Assembly: GCF_025398035.1 (NCBI RefSeq)
Contig: NZ_CP104558.1
Location: forward strand, 3,482,001-3,546,000
DNA length: 64,000 nt
From: Rossellomorea vietnamensis
GTDB taxonomy: Bacteria; Bacillota; Bacilli; Bacillales; Bacillaceae_B
Direction of reading: 5' to 3'
Every line of letters starts with the position of its first letter. The first letter of the stretch is position 1. The position numbers and the translations under genes were made by a program. The notes below the pieces were generated by a model. It was given only the letters and a program-made list of their open reading frames with translations. It did not search any database and was not told where the DNA came from. This document shows positions 10,475-20,584 of the stretch, in pieces.

Positions 10475-11094
10475 GTTCATTAACCATTGCCATGCCTAAA
10501 GGCAGGATATTCGAAGAAGCAGTGGAACTATTAAGGAAGGCCGATTACAACCTTCCACCTGAATTCGATGATTCACGAAAGCTCATCATCGAAGTGCCCG
10601 AAGAGGATTTGCGTTTCATCCTCGCGAAACCGATGGATGTCCCGACCTATGTGGAACATGGGGTCGCTGACTTAGGGATTGCGGGGAAGGATGTCATGCT
10701 TGAAGAAGAAAGGGACGTCTACGAGCTCCTCGATCTCAGGATCAGCGGATGCTATCTGGCGGTAGCGGGACTGCGGAACACGAAGATGAGTGATGTGGCG
10801 CCGAAGATCGCGACGAAATACCCGAATGTCGCTTCATCCTATTTCCGGGAACAGGGGGAGCAGGTGGAAATCATAAAATTGAACGGTTCCATCGAACTCG
10901 CCCCATTGATCGGTCTTGCCGACCGCATCGTCGATATCGTATCCACGGGTCGGACGCTGAAAGAAAACGGCCTGGTCGAATACGAAACCATCGTCGGCAT
11001 CACCTCACGCCTTATCGTCAACCCCGTCAGCTACAGGATGAAAGACGAAAAAATCGAAGACCTCGTCACCCGGCTCACACGCATCATCGGGTGA
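10471..11094 (+). CDS. hisG: ATP phosphoribosyltransferase, short form
   Basis: HisG catalyses the first step of histidine synthesis, ATP plus PRPP to phosphoribosyl-ATP. At 207 residues it is the short form that lacks the C-terminal regulatory domain and needs HisZ, which lies just upstream. [10 protein letters not shown] at the N-terminus and the PRPP-binding [14 protein letters not shown] loop are present. Its start overlaps the hisZ stop. A GGGACGGACC repeat begins at the base after the stop. Confidence 0.96.
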   Translation: MSSLTIAMPKGRIFEEAVELLRKADYNLPPEFDDSRKLIIEVPEEDLRFILAKPMDVPTYVEHGVADLGIAGKDVMLEEERDVYELLDLRISGCYLAVAGLRNTKMSDVAPKIATKYPNVASSYFREQGEQVEIIKLNGSIELAPLIGLADRIVDIVSTGRTLKENGLVEYETIVGITSRLIVNPVSYRMKDEKIEDLVTRLTRIIG

Positions 11095-11244
11095 GAGGGA
11101 CGGACCTCTCTTGTTCGAGTCCGGAATGTAGCGTTGGCAGGCATTTAAGAAGCTTTTGGGACGGAATATCAGTGGAAAACGAGGTCCGTCCCTCTAAATA
11201 GAGATTACATATGGAGACTGGTCCTGATCACAGGTCCGTCCCTC
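11095..11244. repeat. GGGACGGACC repeats between hisG and hisD
   Basis: One forward unit GAGGGACGGACCTCTC (11095-11110) and two inverted units (11181-11194 and 11231-11244, GGTCCGTCCCTC) fill the hisG-hisD gap. They can fold into alternative hairpins within the his mRNA. The last unit ends just before the hisD ribosome binding site. Sequence composition is otherwise unremarkable and there is no gene here. Confidence 0.85.
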
Positions 11245-11263
11245 TTGAAGGTTGGTGAATTCT

Positions 11264-12535
11264 GTGAAGATTATTAGGGATATAAGCGGGGCGTCGATTA
11301 AGCGCTCTGTGGATAGTGGTACGGAGGAGCAGCGCAGGGCGGTCCAGGGGATCATTGCTTCTGTGAAGCAGAATGGAGACAGTGCCGTACGTGAGTATAC
11401 AGAGAGATTCGATGGAATCCATTTGGAGAACTACAAGGTATCTGAGCGTGAGATAGAGGAAGCTTTCTCCGCTCTCGATCCGGAAATGGTCTCCATCATT
11501 GAAGAAGCGGCGGATAATATCCGTGCCTTCCATGAACAGCAAAAGAGGTCATCGTGGTTCACAACGGATGAGGATGGGACGATGTTAGGTCAAAAGCTCA
11601 CACCCCTTGATTCGGTTGGTGTGTATGTTCCGGGTGGGACTGCTGCCTATCCATCCTCCGTCTTGATGAATGTACTGCCGGCAAAGGTGGCAGGGGTAAA
11701 GAGGATTACAATGGTTTCACCTCCAGGCAAGGATGGGACATTATCTCCGGGGGTTCTCGTGGCCGCGAAGGTAGCGGGAGTGGAGGAAATCTTTAAAGTC
11801 GGCGGTGCTCAAGCCGTTGCCGCACTTGCATACGGGACGGAATCCATCTCGCCTGTGGATAAAATCACGGGACCCGGGAACATTTACGTTGCCCTGGCGA
11901 AAAGGGAAGTGTTTGGTGATGTGGATATCGATATGATCGCCGGACCGAGTGAAATCGTCATACTGGCCGACGGAAATCAGCGGGCTGATGAAATCGCTGC
12001 AGACCTTCTTTCTCAGGCAGAGCATGATGCGCTTGCATCATCCGTCCTCGTGACCAATTCATCGGCTCTTGCGGAAGAGGTATCCGTAGAAGTTGAGCGT
12101 CAATTGGCTACTCTTCCCCGTGAAGAGATCGCCCGTCAATCCATCATCGACTATGGTGCCATTTATGTGACGAGAGATTTAGAGGAAGGAATTGAGCTCG
12201 TCAATGAGCTCGCCGCCGAGCATCTGGAAATCTTGACGGATAAGCCCTTTGAAACGATGGCAAAAATCCGCCACGCGGGAGCGATCTTCCTCGGACGATA
12301 CAGCTCCGAGCCTGTCGGGGACTATTTTGCAGGACCGAATCATGTTCTGCCGACGAACGGGACAGCCCGTTTCTCAAGTCCGTTGAATGTGGATGAATTT
12401 ATGAAGAAGACAAGTGTCATATCCTATAGTGAAACGGCACTGAAGAAAAACTACGAAAAAATCGCGAAGCTTGCCCGATTAGAGGGGCTGGAAGCCCATG
12501 CAAGGGCAGTGGAAATTCGATTCGATAAGAAATAG
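11264..12535 (+). CDS. hisD: Histidinol dehydrogenase
   Basis: HisD makes the last two oxidations, histidinol to histidine, with two NAD+ and a zinc ion. The protein is 423 residues, near the family norm. Visible are [24 protein letters not shown], the zinc ligands in LLSQAEHD, and the family GPNHVLPT motif. GTG 11264 (MKIIRDISG) follows GGTGA at 11254-11258; the TTG at 11252 is too close to any ribosome binding site. It is separated from hisG by about 170 bases of repeats rather than by an overlap, so the repeats look inserted into the operon. Confidence 0.95.
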   Translation: MKIIRDISGASIKRSVDSGTEEQRRAVQGIIASVKQNGDSAVREYTERFDGIHLENYKVSEREIEEAFSALDPEMVSIIEEAADNIRAFHEQQKRSSWFTTDEDGTMLGQKLTPLDSVGVYVPGGTAAYPSSVLMNVLPAKVAGVKRITMVSPPGKDGTLSPGVLVAAKVAGVEEIFKVGGAQAVAALAYGTESISPVDKITGPGNIYVALAKREVFGDVDIDMIAGPSEIVILADGNQRADEIAADLLSQAEHDALASSVLVTNSSALAEEVSVEVERQLATLPREEIARQSIIDYGAIYVTRDLEEGIELVNELAAEHLEILTDKPFETMAKIRHAGAIFLGRYSSEPVGDYFAGPNHVLPTNGTARFSSPLNVDEFMKKTSVISYSETALKKNYEKIAKLARLEGLEAHARAVEIRFDKK

Positions 12536-12539
12536 GGAA

Positions 12540-12574
12540 GAGGGACGGACCTTCCCATGGGAGGTCCGTCCCTC
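12540..12574. repeat. GGGACGGACC inverted repeat between hisD and hisB
   Basis: A near-perfect 35-base palindrome: GAGGGACGGACCT on the left and GGTCCGTCCCTC on the right, around TCCCATGGGA. It starts 4 bases after the hisD stop and ends just before the hisB ribosome binding site. Confidence 0.9.
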
Positions 12575-12590
12575 CAAAAAGGAGGACATC

Positions 12591-13178
12591 ATGGTGAGAA
12601 GTGCAGAGATTGTGCGTAAGACGAATGAGACAGATATCCGGTTGAGTTTTGGCATCGATGGGGAAGGGAATTCGAGCATCGAGACAGGGGTCCCGTTCAT
12701 GAGTCATATGATGGATCTGTTCACGAAGCATGGACAATTCGATTGTACGATAGAGGCAAACGGGGACACGGAGGTCGACGATCACCACACGACAGAGGAT
12801 ATCGGCATCTGTCTCGGACAGGCATTGCTTGAATCACTCGGAGACAAGAAAGGCATCAAGCGTTACGGATCGGCCATGGTCCCGATGGATGAAGCCCTTG
12901 CCCAGGTCGTGGTGGACCTGAGTAACCGACCCCATCTTGAATTCCGTGCAGAACTTCCGAGTCAGAAAGTGGGGACATTCGATACGGAGCTTGTTCATGA
13001 ATTTCTTTGGAAGCTGGCCCTTGAAGCAAGGATGAACCTTCATGTCATCGTGCATTACGGTCACAATACCCACCATATCATCGAAGCGATCTTCAAAGCA
13101 CTGGGACGCGCCCTGGATGAAGCGACCACGATCGATCCCCGGGTAAAAGGGGTACCATCAACGAAGGGAATGTTATGA
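12591..13178 (+). CDS. hisB: Imidazoleglycerol-phosphate dehydratase
   Basis: HisB removes water from imidazole glycerol phosphate to give imidazole acetol phosphate, using two manganese ions. The protein is 195 residues and monofunctional, as usual in Firmicutes (no phosphatase domain). The metal-binding DDHHTTEDIG and HYGHNTHHIIEA motifs are intact. ATG 12591 has AAAAAGGAGGACATC upstream; the longer frame from 12498 would overlap hisD and the repeat and is not credible. Confidence 0.96.
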   Translation: MVRSAEIVRKTNETDIRLSFGIDGEGNSSIETGVPFMSHMMDLFTKHGQFDCTIEANGDTEVDDHHTTEDIGICLGQALLESLGDKKGIKRYGSAMVPMDEALAQVVVDLSNRPHLEFRAELPSQKVGTFDTELVHEFLWKLALEARMNLHVIVHYGHNTHHIIEAIFKALGRALDEATTIDPRVKGVPSTKGML

Positions 13179-13181
13179 TTC

Positions 13182-13817
13182 ATGATCGGAATTGTGGATT
13201 ATGGAATGGGAAATCTGTTCAGTGTCAGTAAAGCGCTGGAACGATTGAACGTCCCTTACTTTATAAGCGATATTCAAGAAGAGCTATTGAGTGCCGATGG
13301 GTTGATACTGCCCGGGGTCGGGGCCTTTAAGGATGCCATGGGTCTACTTGAAACCACCCATCTGAAAGAAACCATCCTGACGTTTGCGGAAAGCGGCAAA
13401 CCGCTCCTTGGCATTTGTCTGGGCATGCAGCTCCTTTTTGAGGAAAGTAAGGAAAATGGAACGACGAAGGGATTGGCTCTGCTGCCTGGGGAAGTGCTTC
13501 GTATCCCGAAAGAAGACAGAGAGGGAAATGCCTATAAAGTTCCTCATATGGGCTGGAATCTTCTCCGTTACCAGAAAAACTCCACCCTTTTAGAAGGATT
13601 AACGGAAGGCTATGTTTACTTCGTACATTCTTATTATGTGCATGAAGGATCCAAGGACGTGATTGTGGCAAGCGCAGATTACGCTGGGGTGGAAATCCCA
13701 GCCGTTGTAAGCCGTGACAATATATACGGCATGCAGTTCCATCCTGAAAAAAGCGGGGAGCTCGGCATGCAGCTGTTAGAAAACTTTACGAAACGAGTGA
13801 AGGAGAGGGTCTCATGA
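13182..13817 (+). CDS. hisH: Imidazole glycerol phosphate synthase glutaminase subunit
   Basis: HisH is the class I glutamine amidotransferase that releases ammonia for HisF. The protein has 211 residues. The catalytic triad sits in [10 protein letters not shown] (nucleophile Cys, about residue 80) and MQFHPEKS (His and Glu, about 187-190). It starts 3 bases after hisB and overlaps hisA by 4 bases. Confidence 0.96.
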   Translation: MIGIVDYGMGNLFSVSKALERLNVPYFISDIQEELLSADGLILPGVGAFKDAMGLLETTHLKETILTFAESGKPLLGICLGMQLLFEESKENGTTKGLALLPGEVLRIPKEDREGNAYKVPHMGWNLLRYQKNSTLLEGLTEGYVYFVHSYYVHEGSKDVIVASADYAGVEIPAVVSRDNIYGMQFHPEKSGELGMQLLENFTKRVKERVS

Positions 13818-14548
13818 GTTTTACGATTTATCCTGCCATCGATATGCGGGGCGGGAAATGCGTACGATTGGTGCAAGGGGATTATAATCAGGAAACGGTT
13901 TATGGAGACTCCCCGTTCGATATGGCAAAAAAGTTCGCCGGTGAAGGGGCAGAGTGGATTCACATGGTGGATCTTGACGGGGCAAAGGAAGGCTCCCGGA
14001 TCAATGATGAATTCGTGATTGCCGTTGCAGAAAAACTCGATGCCAAGGTTCAAATCGGAGGGGGCATCCGATCCAAAGAAGATATCGAACACTATTTGAG
14101 CAGGGGTGTCGACCGTGTCATCATTGGCAGCATCGCTGTATCCAACACGGAATTAGTGAAAGAATGGCTTCAGGAATATGGAGATAAGATTGCCATCGGA
14201 CTTGACGCGAAGGATGGCTATGTGGCGACCCATGGGTGGCTTGAAACCTCTGCTCTTAAAGCCGTCGATCTTGGAAAGGAACTCGCTGAAGCCGGTGCGG
14301 AAACATTCATATTTACCGATATTGCCACAGACGGAATGTTATCTGGTCCCAATGTTGAAGCAGTTGTGGATCTTGCCGAACAAACGGGGAAATCAGTGAT
14401 TGCGTCTGGAGGCATTAGCTCATTGGAAGATCTGAAGACATTAAAGGAATATGAATCCCGGGGCGTATCGGGTGCCATTTGCGGGAAATCCCTTTACACG
14501 GGGAAGTTCACTGTCAGTGAGGCTGTAAACGAGGTGAGGTCATGTTAA
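13814..14548 (+). CDS. hisA: ProFAR isomerase HisA
   Basis: HisA converts ProFAR to PRFAR by an Amadori rearrangement. It is a 244-residue (beta/alpha)8 barrel with the two phosphate-binding halves typical of the family. The N-terminal catalytic Asp is in [13 protein letters not shown] and the second in [10 protein letters not shown]. It starts within the hisH stop (ATGA) and overlaps hisF by 7 bases. Confidence 0.96.
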   Translation: MSFTIYPAIDMRGGKCVRLVQGDYNQETVYGDSPFDMAKKFAGEGAEWIHMVDLDGAKEGSRINDEFVIAVAEKLDAKVQIGGGIRSKEDIEHYLSRGVDRVIIGSIAVSNTELVKEWLQEYGDKIAIGLDAKDGYVATHGWLETSALKAVDLGKELAEAGAETFIFTDIATDGMLSGPNVEAVVDLAEQTGKSVIASGGISSLEDLKTLKEYESRGVSGAICGKSLYTGKFTVSEAVNEVRSC

Positions 14549-15300
14549 CGAAACGTATCGTCCCTTGCCTGGACGTAAATGACGGCCGGGTGGTAAAAGG
14601 CATCCAGTTTGTGGAACTGAGGGATGCGGGGGACCCCGTTGAACTTGCCAAAGTATACGATGAGCAAGGTGCGGATGAACTGGTGTTCCTGGATATATCC
14701 GCATCACACGAAGGACGGAAAACCATGGTCGAAGTCGTTCAACATGTGGCAGCGGAATTGGCGATTCCTTTTACAGTAGGTGGAGGGATCAATTCGGTTG
14801 AGGATATGAAAGCGATCCTCCGGGCAGGGGCGGACAAGGTCTCCCTGAACACGGCAGCCGTACTTCGGCCTGAGCTGGTCCGGGAAGGGGCCGATTACTT
14901 CGGTTCCCAATGTATCGTAGTGGCGATCGATGCCAAATATGACGAAGAAACCAATGGATGGAAGGTTTACACCCACGGAGGCAGGAAGCTGAAAGACCTT
15001 GATGCTGTAGAATGGGCGAAGGAAGTTGAAGCCCTCGGAGCGGGGGAAATCCTACTCACGAGCATGGATAGCGACGGAGAGAAGAAAGGCTTTAACCTGG
15101 CCCTTACAAAGGCGGTCAGCGAAGCGGTGACGATTCCCGTGATTGCATCCGGCGGTGCCGGGAATGCCGTCCACTTTAAAGATGTGTTCACAGAAGGGAA
15201 AGCAGATGCGGCCCTGGCAGCTTCCATTTTTCATTATAAAGAAACGAGTGTAGAAGAAGTAAAAAGCTACTTACGGAAAGAAGAGGTGCACGTACGATGA
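14542..15300 (+). CDS. hisF: Imidazole glycerol phosphate synthase cyclase subunit
   Basis: HisF uses ammonia from HisH to turn PRFAR into imidazole glycerol phosphate and AICAR. It is a 252-residue barrel with catalytic Asp11 in [13 protein letters not shown] and Asp130 in [13 protein letters not shown], plus the IASGGAGN phosphate loop. It overlaps hisA and hisI, so hisHAFI are tightly coupled. Confidence 0.97.
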   Translation: MLTKRIVPCLDVNDGRVVKGIQFVELRDAGDPVELAKVYDEQGADELVFLDISASHEGRKTMVEVVQHVAAELAIPFTVGGGINSVEDMKAILRAGADKVSLNTAAVLRPELVREGADYFGSQCIVVAIDAKYDEETNGWKVYTHGGRKLKDLDAVEWAKEVEALGAGEILLTSMDSDGEKKGFNLALTKAVSEAVTIPVIASGGAGNAVHFKDVFTEGKADAALAASIFHYKETSVEEVKSYLRKEEVHVR

Positions 15301-15926
15301 CAAACACTGATTGGATCACATCCGTGAAGTACGACGACAAAGGCCTTGTGCCTGCCATCGTACAGGACGCTGCAACGAAGGATGTCCTCACTTTAGCCTA
15401 TATGAATGAAACCTCACTTAGAAAAACCGTTGAGACAGGGGAAACATGGTTCTATTCCCGGTCACGCCAAGAACTTTGGCATAAGGGTGAAACGAGCGGG
15501 AATACACAAACGGTCGAGAATATCACGTGGGATTGCGATCAAGATGCACTTCTGGTCCTCATCTCGAAGAAAGGACCTGCCTGCCATAAGGGTGAGGACA
15601 GCTGTTTCCATGAAAAAGTCTTTGGTGAGGGGAAATCATCAAAAGAAAATATCCTTCTCACTCTGGAAAAACTGATCGAAAATCGTGAAATCGAGCGTCC
15701 TGAAGGAGCGTACACAACCTATCTTTTTGAAGAAGGAGTGGACAAAATCCTGAAAAAAGTAGGGGAAGAAGCATCAGAAGTGATCATTGCCGCCAAAAAC
15801 AGGGACAGTGAAGAATTGAAATGGGAAGTCGCCGACCTCTTCTACCACGTGCTTGTCTTATTAAGGGAACAAAAACTCCCACTAGAAACGGTCCTGGATG
15901 TCCTCGTGGAACGTCATAATAAATAA
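15297..15926 (+). CDS. hisI: Bifunctional phosphoribosyl-AMP cyclohydrolase/phosphoribosyl-ATP pyrophosphatase
   Basis: The 209-residue protein fuses HisI (residues about 1-110) and HisE (about 115-205), steps 3 and 2 of the pathway. The cyclohydrolase zinc and magnesium motifs WDCDQDALL and the cysteines in [13 protein letters not shown] are present. The HisE part has [16 protein letters not shown] and the [13 protein letters not shown] helix. It overlaps the hisF stop. It ends the his operon; a perfect 41-base inverted repeat follows and may act as its 3' end. Confidence 0.96.
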   Translation: MTNTDWITSVKYDDKGLVPAIVQDAATKDVLTLAYMNETSLRKTVETGETWFYSRSRQELWHKGETSGNTQTVENITWDCDQDALLVLISKKGPACHKGEDSCFHEKVFGEGKSSKENILLTLEKLIENREIERPEGAYTTYLFEEGVDKILKKVGEEASEVIIAAKNRDSEELKWEVADLFYHVLVLLREQKLPLETVLDVLVERHNK

Positions 15927-15933
15927 CACCCTT

Positions 15934-15974
15934 GAGGGACGGACCTTCGCGCCTGGCGCGAAGGTCCGTCCCTC
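15934..15974. repeat. Perfect 41-base GGGACGGACC inverted repeat after hisI
   Basis: Two exact 19-base arms (starting GAGGGACGGACCTTCGCGC) face each other around CTG. The hairpin is very stable and lies 8 bases after the hisI stop. It lacks a T-run, so it is a weak candidate for an intrinsic terminator but could protect the 3' end. Confidence 0.9.
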
Positions 15975-16051
15975 AAAATATGGTAGTTTAGTACGGGTGT
16001 ATTGTATGATATACTACTGTAGTTATACTATGAACGTTTCGGAGGACTTTG

Positions 16052-17563
16052 ATGAGAAAAGGGTCAAAATTAAGTAGTCAAGAAGCGAAAGTGTTGTCTT
16101 TTGTCCCGACTGGTGAGTATTACTACAACAAAGGGATGAAAGCTTATCAACGTCGTGAACTTAAGAAATCGTTAAAATATTTAAATAGAGCATTTCAATT
16201 AGAACCGATTGAACCGATGATTGCCTGTCAATTATCGATTGTGTATACAGAACTGGGCGAATACAAGCGTTCCAATGATTTATTGCATAATATACTGGAG
16301 GATCTCGATCCCCATATGACGGAATGCCATTATTTCTTGGCCAATAACTATGCCCACCTTGGCTTATTTAAAGAAGCGTATGAACAGGTCTCCACATATC
16401 TTGATAAAGAAGAATATGGTGAATTCGTCGAGGATGCCGAAGACCTGTTGGAGCTTCTGGAACTCGATTCCGACTTGATTGTCGATGATCTGTATGAGCA
16501 TGATGAGCTCATCGTCCAGCAGGAAAAAGCAAGGGAACTCCTCGAATCCGGTCACTTCCAGAAAGCTGTGGATACTTTACAGGGAGTCATCCGTGACTAT
16601 CCGGAATTCTGGTCCGCTTATAATAATCTCGCCCTTGCCTATTTCTATCTGGGGGAAGTGGATAAAGCGTCCGCCACCCTGGAAGAGGTGCTTGAGAAGA
16701 ATCCGGGTAATCTTCATGCACTGTGCAATACGGCGGTCTTTTATTTCTATCAAAAGCGCCATGACGAGCTGGAGGGATTGATCCAGGGTCTCGAGAAGGT
16801 CCGTCCCCTGCTCCATGAGCACCGCTACAAGCTTGGGGCCACGTTTGCCCTTGTGGGGCATTCAAAGCGTGCGTATGATTGGTTGAAGTCCCTTCAGAAG
16901 ATCGGCTTTGAAGGCGACGCAAGCTTCTATTACTGGTTGTCCTATTCCGCTTATGAAACGGGTCATGAAGATACGGCCCGCAATGCGTGGAAAAAGGTAT
17001 TGGAGGTCAACCCGGAAAAAGAAGGGCTCGAGCCGTGGAACGACCAAAAGCAAGCAGATGGTTTTGAAAATCACGTCACATCCATCTTGAAAAAACTTCA
17101 AAGTGAGTATACGGAAGAGAAATTATTCGGCCTATTCCTGACCTCCATCTCAGATAATCAGAGGGCCATCCTCACGCACGCAGATTTTTGTGATGTAGAG
17201 GATCTGTCCATCGTCGAGAAGGTGTATTTGGCGCAGGTACTGAATAGTAACGGCAACAGTTCGATCAAAGTGAATCAGGAAATCCAGAATATGCATCAGG
17301 TCGCCCTTCATCTATATGGCGATCATCACCCGATTACGAGCGTGGAATCCGGCTTATTCCTTACGTGGTTCACGATTGCCTACCGGGGCATCAAAGAACG
17401 GGAAACGTTCAAGAATGCTAAAGCATTTGCAGCGGCAACGGAATTCGTCTGGAATCGCCTGCGGAATGAAAAGGTGACGAAGAAGCAGCTTTGCGACAGG
17501 TTCGACTTATCCACAAGCACCCTGACAAAATATATAGCGGTCGTGGAAAGTTACCTGCCCTGA
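16052..17563 (+). CDS. yvcD: Tetratricopeptide-repeat protein YvcD
   Basis: About 503 residues. The N-terminal two thirds are TPR-like helical repeats (for example YYNKGMKAYQRRELKKSLKY, about 25-45; YNNLALAYFYLGEVDKASAT, about 190-210). The C-terminal 60 residues look like a small helical DNA-binding-type domain ending in KKQLCDRFDLSTSTLTKYI. Between hisI and trxB it matches the B. subtilis yvcD position. ATG 16052 follows GGAGGA at 16041-16046. No enzymatic motif is visible, and a scaffold or regulatory role is inferred. Confidence 0.8.
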   Translation: MRKGSKLSSQEAKVLSFVPTGEYYYNKGMKAYQRRELKKSLKYLNRAFQLEPIEPMIACQLSIVYTELGEYKRSNDLLHNILEDLDPHMTECHYFLANNYAHLGLFKEAYEQVSTYLDKEEYGEFVEDAEDLLELLELDSDLIVDDLYEHDELIVQQEKARELLESGHFQKAVDTLQGVIRDYPEFWSAYNNLALAYFYLGEVDKASATLEEVLEKNPGNLHALCNTAVFYFYQKRHDELEGLIQGLEKVRPLLHEHRYKLGATFALVGHSKRAYDWLKSLQKIGFEGDASFYYWLSYSAYETGHEDTARNAWKKVLEVNPEKEGLEPWNDQKQADGFENHVTSILKKLQSEYTEEKLFGLFLTSISDNQRAILTHADFCDVEDLSIVEKVYLAQVLNSNGNSSIKVNQEIQNMHQVALHLYGDHHPITSVESGLFLTWFTIAYRGIKERETFKNAKAFAAATEFVWNRLRNEKVTKKQLCDRFDLSTSTLTKYIAVVESYLP

Positions 17564-17676
17564 GCATATTTTTGGACGATATGAACCTATTTTTTATAGG
17601 ATAGGTGTAGGAAGTAAATACTATAGGTTGAAGGCTTCTGGACGCCATTCCAACCTTTGGCCATAGTATTGAATAA

Positions 17677-18663
<987 letters not shown>

Positions 18664-18668
18664 TGTAA

Positions 18669-18711
18669 CGAAGCCTGACGGAAGGGGATCCCTCTCGTCA
18701 GGCTTTTTTTA
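18669..18711 (+). terminator. Terminator of trxB
   Basis: AAGCCTGACG and CGTCAGGCTT pair around a loop of about 15 bases and lead into a T-run. Confidence 0.9.
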
Positions 18712-18715
18712 TGGG

Positions 18716-18868
18716 TCAATTCTTCTTATGCTTGTTAAACACATACACCAACTCCGACAGGGTCAATTTCTTCAATCCTTCATCACATGGCTTGTAAACA
18801 CCAGCTTCTACCAACCGACGGATAAACTGCTGTCTCTGTCGTTCAACGGCTTCACGTAAAAATGGCAT
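18716..18868 (-). CDS. Small basic protein resembling Fur-regulated FbpA
   Basis: A 50-residue minus-strand gene with AAAAGGAGTGAACACGC before its ATG (start codon at 18868-18866). The product begins MPFLREAVERQRQQFIRRLV and has the LTLSEL motif near the C-terminus, as in the Fur-regulated basic protein A family of Bacillaceae, which may help small RNA FsrA in iron sparing. Net charge is positive. I see no Fur box (GATAATNATTATC) upstream, so regulation is unknown. The family assignment rests on short similarity and could be wrong. Confidence 0.6.
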   Translation of the reverse strand: MPFLREAVERQRQQFIRRLVEAGVYKPCDEGLKKLTLSELVYVFNKHKKN

Positions 18869-19040
18869 GCGTGTTCACTCCTTTTGGATTCTTAAGGGTA
18901 GTGTAAAGGGGATGGAATAGGAAATCATTTACTTTGTAAAGTTTCCTTCCAGAGATAAAGGGATTCAGAGTACAATGACGAATCCATATATAAAAGATAC
19001 TTATTCAAGTTGAGTAGCATACCAACAGGGAGGTCTCACA

Positions 19041-19379
19041 TTGAAAAAAACAGTCATGCTGGCTGGTCATGCCAAGCTGCCGCAGGGGATGGCAGCAAGT
19101 GATATTCATCAAACATTAACGATTACACTAGAGACGGATTTAAAATACTGGGTAATTCTCGATGCATCCTGTACACTAGCGACCGGTCATGCCCAAAAGT
19201 TCTTGGATCAATTACTGAAAGGACATAGTTTGCTTGATGGTCTCCAACCTATCATTGAAGAGATTGAGGGACATTACCACGGGAAAGCCCAATCGGCATT
19301 GGTTGCTGCGGTAAAAGATGCTTATAAACAATATCTTTACATCAACCAGAGTGAAAAATTAGAATTTTCTAATAAATAA
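19041..19379 (+). CDS. DUF3870 family protein
   Basis: A 112-residue protein of the DUF3870 type, with the LAGHAKLPQGMAA start, a DCSCTLATGHAQ-like centre (here DASCTLATGH) and a YHGKAQSALVAAVKDAYKQY tail. The ribosome binding site is ACAGGGAGG. Function is unknown; the family is often near acyl-CoA or dicarboxylate catabolism genes, as here, where glaH follows. Its own promoter is unclear. Confidence 0.75.
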   Translation: MKKTVMLAGHAKLPQGMAASDIHQTLTITLETDLKYWVILDASCTLATGHAQKFLDQLLKGHSLLDGLQPIIEEIEGHYHGKAQSALVAAVKDAYKQYLYINQSEKLEFSNK

Positions 19380-19408
19380 TTGACAAAGCCCTGATGATTT
19401 AATACACT
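19380..19408 (+). promoter_or_regulatory. Consensus SigmaA promoter of glaH-lhgO
   Basis: A perfect TTGACA (19380-19385), a 17-base spacer and TACACT (19403-19408) begin right at the end of the DUF3870 gene. Transcription should start near 19415, giving a leader of about 205 bases before glaH. Confidence 0.85.
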
Positions 19409-19414
19409 ATAGTT

Positions 19415-19593
19415 ATCAGATTACTCCTAGGAAGGTTCCCCTTCCATGATCAGTAATTTATTTCACTAGCCATAACTAAAATAAACTGTTAAGCCTATCG
19501 GACTTCCTGCCAGAAGCCGTAAGTAGGCCGTAGCCAGTTGTATCATATTCTTTGCATACATGTGTGCAAGGATTGATATAGCTGGCTATTTTT
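19415..19593 (+). promoter_or_regulatory. Structured leader with terminator, riboswitch-like, upstream of glaH
   Basis: Stems visible by eye: AGATTACT/AGTAATTT (19418-19425 with 19452-19459) enclosing GGAAGG/CCTTCC (19430-19435 with 19440-19445). A second domain has AACTG/CAGTT (19484-19488 with 19535-19539) and GCCTA/TAGGC (19493-19497 with 19524-19528). A terminator follows: 15-base arms at 19531-19545 and 19574-19588 with TTTTT at 19589-19593. CAGTT is shared by the second domain and the terminator 5' arm, so the two folds exclude each other. I do not recognise it as a known riboswitch class. Confidence 0.55.
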
Positions 19594-19621
19594 ATTGCTT
19601 AAATAAAAAGGAGGAGAAAAC

Positions 19622-20557
19622 ATGAACGTGATTCAAGAGGGTTTAAAATCGTTTACGGGTAAATACGATACATTTGAGGTGAAGGAGCATCCTTATCATC
19701 ATCGACTTTACTCCATCGAAGTGAGTAACGGGGTACTTCGCACATTTTTGGAACAGAATCAGGATGTAAATGCACAGCAGTTGGAATATGTCCCATATAT
19801 GAGATTGGTGTTGGCAGAACGGCTGCAGAAAATTGCAGGGGAAACCTTTGTGGAGACGATCCGATCCATTTTACATGATCGAACGTCCGGAGGTTTTACC
19901 ATTGGGATGCAGAACCAAACGGTGTCTGATCAAGATTATGTCAAATTCTCCACAGCCCTGACCCATCTTGTAGGGGGAGTCAACTTCGATGCCATGTCCA
20001 GCACCTACTACGCAAGGTTCAACGTGAAAGACACGGATAGCAGCGATTCATACCTGCGCCAGGCTTATCGTTTATTCACATTGCATACAGATGGTACGTT
20101 TGTGGATGAGCCGACGGACTGGCTGTTGATGATGAAATTCGCTGAAGAGAATGCCGTTGGAGGAGAATCCCGGTTGCTTCATTTAGACGATTGGGAGGAC
20201 TTAGAGAGATTCTCAAACCATCCCTTGGCGACGGCACGTATTGAATACAAAGCACCTTCAAGTAAAAACGTGAGTCAAACGGTCTACAATCAAACCTTCT
20301 ATGAACAAAACGGCAAGCCCTGCATCTGCTTCATTGACCAATTCGCTTACCCTGCAACGTTAGAACAAGCAACGTATTTAAAAGAGCTTTCCGATTCCAT
20401 GGAGAACAGTGCCGCTACTATCGCCCTGCCTCTACCGATAGGTGACATCGTGATGATCAACAATCATTTCTGGCTCCACGGAAGGGCCGCATTTGAAAAA
20501 AATCCAAGCTTATACCGTGAATTATTAAGACAAAGAGGATATTTTGCGAAAGTTTAA
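19622..20557 (+). CDS. glaH: Glutarate 2-hydroxylase (CsiD/GlaH)
   Basis: GlaH is an Fe(II)/2-oxoglutarate dioxygenase that turns glutarate into L-2-hydroxyglutarate, a lysine-degradation step. The 311-residue protein has the facial triad: His155-x-Asp157 in LHTDGT and distal His286 in FWLHGRAAF, with an Arg in LLRQRGYF that likely binds the co-substrate. Length is close to E. coli CsiD (325). The ribosome binding site is AAGGAGGAG. Its neighbour lhgO encodes the oxidase for its product, which supports the assignment. Regulation probably involves the terminator-bearing leader. Confidence 0.9.
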   Translation: MNVIQEGLKSFTGKYDTFEVKEHPYHHRLYSIEVSNGVLRTFLEQNQDVNAQQLEYVPYMRLVLAERLQKIAGETFVETIRSILHDRTSGGFTIGMQNQTVSDQDYVKFSTALTHLVGGVNFDAMSSTYYARFNVKDTDSSDSYLRQAYRLFTLHTDGTFVDEPTDWLLMMKFAEENAVGGESRLLHLDDWEDLERFSNHPLATARIEYKAPSSKNVSQTVYNQTFYEQNGKPCICFIDQFAYPATLEQATYLKELSDSMENSAATIALPLPIGDIVMINNHFWLHGRAAFEKNPSLYRELLRQRGYFAKV

Positions 20558-20584
20558 GAGTGGTTGCCATTAGGAGGGAAAAGA

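Noticed and set aside
19415..19593. Lysine riboswitch (L-box), glutamine riboswitch or T-box in the glaH leader
   Set aside because: The conserved motifs of these classes are absent. I keep it as an unassigned attenuator.
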